In this document: piece by piece, positions 60,881-64,000 of the stretch
How the letters are laid out: every line of letters starts with the position of its first letter
Numbering within the stretch: the stretch's first letter is position 1
Assembly (NCBI GenBank): GCA_013400155.1
Contig: VXBM01000001.1
Location: 3,364,092-3,428,091 of the forward strand
DNA length: 64,000 bases
Reading direction: 5' to 3'
Origin: Helopsaltes ochotensis
Lineage: Eukaryota; Chordata; Aves; Passeriformes; Locustellidae
Notes under the pieces: model-generated
Seen by the model: only the letters and a program-made list of their open reading frames with translations
Told to the model about the DNA's origin: nothing
Database searches by the model: none
Position numbers and translations under genes: made by a program

Positions 60881-61950
60881 TTTTGAGAGTTCTGGCTATT
60901 AAACTGTAATACTGGCCACATGTGCATTAAAACTATAAAGTTCTTATGAATCTTTAATGAGGAAATGTTCATGTGTGTACAAAGTAGATGATTTTAACAG
61001 AGGCACCTCAGTCACTTTTGATTTTGTTCCCTCACCATCCCCCAAATACCTCAAGGGCTCTGTTCTGCATTCCTTACGCATTTTGCTTGCTCCAGAAAGA
61101 CTCACATTCACATTCATTGAAAGACCATCACCTCCTTCCTCCCCCAAAACCCACATAACAAAACCAAAACTCTGTTGCAAAATAATTTTGATCTCAGAAA
61201 AGAAGATGATTTTTTTTCCCTTGATTATTTTCAGAAGTTTTTAATATGGGCTGGGGAACAGAATTATTATAAGTGCAAAGAGGGAAAACTTTTGGAAGTG
61301 CTGACATGCTGTGCTGTGGTGGAGCTGGTCAGTAATGTTGTGATGTTCCATCAGAGTGGCTGCTGTAATTAGGGCAGAGGGGAAAGTGAGGCCAGTGTCA
61401 GAGCAGGCAAGAGGAGCTGGTTGGGTCTCACCCTCGGAATTCGGTGGCATGGCAGACGAGGAATCCTCCCTGTTGACTCCATATGAGACCCCATGTAGCA
61501 GCCACCTGCTTTTGATGCGCTATTGGAAATAATAAAGGTCAATGCCATTAAAAGTGGTGTATGAGCTGCTTATCTTGCAGGAGAATCTCAAAACCTACTT
61601 AACGTGGCTCAGTTGTGAGTTTAGTAAAATACTGATGAAGGGTTTATCCTTGCTTTCAGTAGTACGAGGTGACGGCAGTCAACAACAATAGGACTGTATA
61701 AAGTCCCATTCTTTCTATTAATTTGCTTTCTCAGGAAGGTTGCCCTTATTTCCTTGTCTGCATTTTGAGAAGTTATTCACCTTAAAATATGTTTCTGCTT
61801 TTAAGAAAAGGAAACTGAATAGAGGAATTAATGTTTTGAAATGGAACAAGAAACATGTTTTAGTTTGTGGGTATTTTTGTCCTCAATAAGGCTTCACAGT
61901 AATAAACCTAGTAGCATTTGTGAAGATGGAGATATAGTACACTGGAATGT
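60881..61950. other. Non-coding sequence, no gene seen
   Basis: 60944-61244 has overlapping plus and minus frames of 78-95 codons, as expected by chance. 61330-61500 is somewhat more GC-rich, without a recognised element. Confidence 0.45.
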
Positions 61951-61981
61951 AAAAAAAAAAAACCCACTTAAGTTTTTTTTT
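61951..61981. repeat. A12 and T9 runs in inverted arrangement
   Basis: Twelve A at 61951-61962, then cccacttaag, then nine T at 61973-61981; the runs could pair as a short hairpin. Probably a by-product of homopolymer growth. Confidence 0.75.
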
Positions 61982-62042
61982 AACACCAGAGAGGATAAAA
62001 AATGATTGTTTGTAAGTTGGTTGTCAGAGTACAATTAATGAA

Positions 62043-62095
62043 TGAATTAATGAATATATCCCAGCATATAATAATTAATGAATTAATCCCAGCAT
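62043..62095 (+). repeat. 25-bp direct duplication, 28-bp offset
   Basis: The segments 62043-62067 and 62071-62095 both contain aattaatgaat followed by atcccagcat and agree at 21 of 25 positions. The preceding ttaatgaatgaattaatgaa is also repetitive, so the array grew from a TTAATGAA-like unit. Confidence 0.85.
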
Positions 62096-64000
62096 CTCAA
62101 AATGAGCCTTGACAATGGAATTGCTCCTCTATCGCTATTTTTAAAATCCAACTCTGAAATTTGAGGCCTGCTGTATACAGTTTCAAACTTAAGTGTTTTC
62201 GGAGGAAACACAATACTAGGAGCAATACTGCTTATGAACACAGTGGGTTTACAGGTCTCCCATTTCTGGTACAGCAGATGTCTATTGAATGATAATGGGG
62301 GGAAGCAGACCAGTTTTGTTACTGTCACCACGGGATGAGGAGGTCTGCAGCCTGACCCCATCTGCAGGGCCCCACCTCAGCAGTTCCTTGTGCCTGTGGG
62401 AGGCAGGCTGGGCACCTTGGCTTTAAAAGGATGGGCACTGGCAAAGCAACAACCTTTGTAATTTTTTATATGTGCTTGCCTCTGATCATATTATATTCTC
62501 TACGGTATCCTGCAAATGCATCACTGAGTAACACTTAGGATCCAGGACACTGGGAGGCTGGATGTGGGACAGGATTGTATGTCTTTGTGGATTTTTAGTT
62601 AGGTGGCATCCAAAAATTGCTCTCAGGAGGCTGCCCTGAGTTTCTACTGATCTTCCAGGGATTATTTCAGTTCTTGCTGCAATCTGAAAGCCAGGAAATA
62701 TAAAGACATGAAACTTCATTTGCCCCCAAGGTGCCATTTAGCTGCATCTTTGGACCATCTTTTCCCCAAGTCTTGTCATGTACAGTACCACAGTATGGGG
62801 AGATGAGAGAATTTCATTTGTTTATAAGTTTATTTGGATGAAATTCACGTAAAACTAGAATTGAGAAGGCCTGGATTGACCAAGACTTAAAGAAAACAGA
62901 ACTTTGCATGAAGTTCCAGGATAAGAAGAAAAGTGGGTATCCTTAAAAGAGAATAAACATGGAGCTCAGCGTGTCACAACACTGGCCATGGATAAGCAGC
63001 ATGACACCACAAAGTAATGTATCGTGCCAGCTGGAAGTGCTGGCAGATAACTTAATTCAGTCATCAAATTGTAACTGAGGCTAATCGTGGAAAAACCACC
63101 AGGCCATGCAGCTGCTGCTGTCTGTGGAAATTTGTCATATGTCAGTAGGTTGCCTTTTAACTGTTTTGAAATGCCAGAGTTTGGCATGTCATAAACTCTC
63201 TCAACTGTGTGTTGTGCCAGTTTGTATGCAGTGTTTTACAATGTGTTGAAATATAACTCAGAGTTCAGGAAAGACTTAATATTCCACGTAGTCTTCCAGA
63301 AAGGTCTGAGAAAGTTTCTTTTTTTATAAAACTTAATTTTCTTTTGCTAGTGCATGCTTGGCCACCCAGAAGATAAAATCCATCCTGTTTAAGTAATAAA
63401 AGTAGCTTCAGTTACAGTTTTAAGGGTTTTTGAGGGAAATATTTATTTTTGTTGCTATGCTGGACAGAAGGTTTTTGCTCAGACAGTGTAATGTTTTTCT
63501 CGCATCATCAAATGTTTAATGTATGGAGCTGTCTGCAATAATAATATAAAGCTTGTGAAATTCTTCATTGTAGCATGCTAAGGTTGTAATTAATATTTTC
63601 AGCTTAGTGATGGCTTTATATCCAGTTTGGGTTTTTTGTTACTTATGAGCCACACAGCTATGTTGATATTAACTGGCATGATATTGAACACTTTTGCATT
63701 GCCTTTGCTGAAATGCATTTGAACAGTTAACTGACCAAGAGAGTTTCTCATCTCTATATATGCTCTATTACAGCACATTTTTATAAGGTGACAATTTTTA
63801 AAAAGACCCTGTCTTAAGAACTAATTAGTTTTGGATTTTTTTCTTTTAAACTGTTGTGGTGGTGCTCTGAATTCAAGGCAACAAAATCAGGAATTTGTGA
63901 ACCACTGTAACAGGAAGTTACATATTTTCCCATTCAAGCAGCTGTTTAACTGTTCAAAACATTGCAATCAAACACATCTTTAAAAGTTAATTGTATAAGT
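62096..64000. other. Non-coding sequence, no gene seen
   Basis: 62320-62440 is a small GC-richer patch. The minus frames at 62083-62361, 62486-62737 and 62966-63187 (73-92 codons) have no recognisable domain. The last kilobase is AT-rich with no features recognised. Confidence 0.5.

Noticed and set aside
1..64000. Search by eye for tRNA, rRNA, U1/U2/U6 snRNA, 7SK, telomeric TTAGGG arrays, CRISPR repeats and transposase or polymerase domains
   Set aside because: None was found. Short microRNA or snoRNA genes cannot be excluded without folding and database searches.

Overview
This window looks like non-coding vertebrate nuclear DNA, most likely from a bird and possibly a songbird. It is AT-rich and has no long open reading frames: the longest is about 150 codons, and most are short and unrelated to each other. 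There is no bacterial gene organisation. Two repeats point to a bird. A roughly 590-bp solo LTR at 16823-17414 matches, from memory, the widespread avian ERVL/ERVK-type LTRs that open with a 'gggtctggctgagatggagtt'-like stretch. A CR1-type LINE 3' end lies at about 30130-30232. The species and the neighbouring gene cannot be named from the sequence. The window could be intergenic or inside a large intron.

Layout. 1-15.7 kb is AT-rich unique sequence with a T/G-rich low-complexity tract (1981-2110), a splice-flanked frame resembling part of a fibronectin type III domain (3091-3179), an isolated 122-codon minus-strand frame (6732-7100) and two tandem duplications of about 30 bp (10721-10772, 11496-11555). 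15.7-18.3 kb is a GC-richer block ending in two LTR-like elements in the same orientation; the second carries six copies of a ~27-bp repeat. 18.3-44 kb is mainly AT-rich desert with a 39-T homopolymer (21975-22013), a GC-rich patch (26.7-27.0 kb), one CR1 fragment, two small perfect or near-perfect tandem repeats and two more T/G- or A/C-rich tracts. 44-64 kb holds another GC-rich patch (44.6-45.1 kb), a CpG-dense patch (49.9-50.2 kb), some possible regulatory blocks and a CTCF-like motif (59494-59513).

No protein-coding gene can be called with confidence, so no genes can be described as working together. The exon candidates listed are hypotheses built from splice-site consensus and open frames only. 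I found no tRNA, rRNA, known snRNA, CRISPR array, intact transposon or intact provirus, and nothing I could defend as a new biological system.
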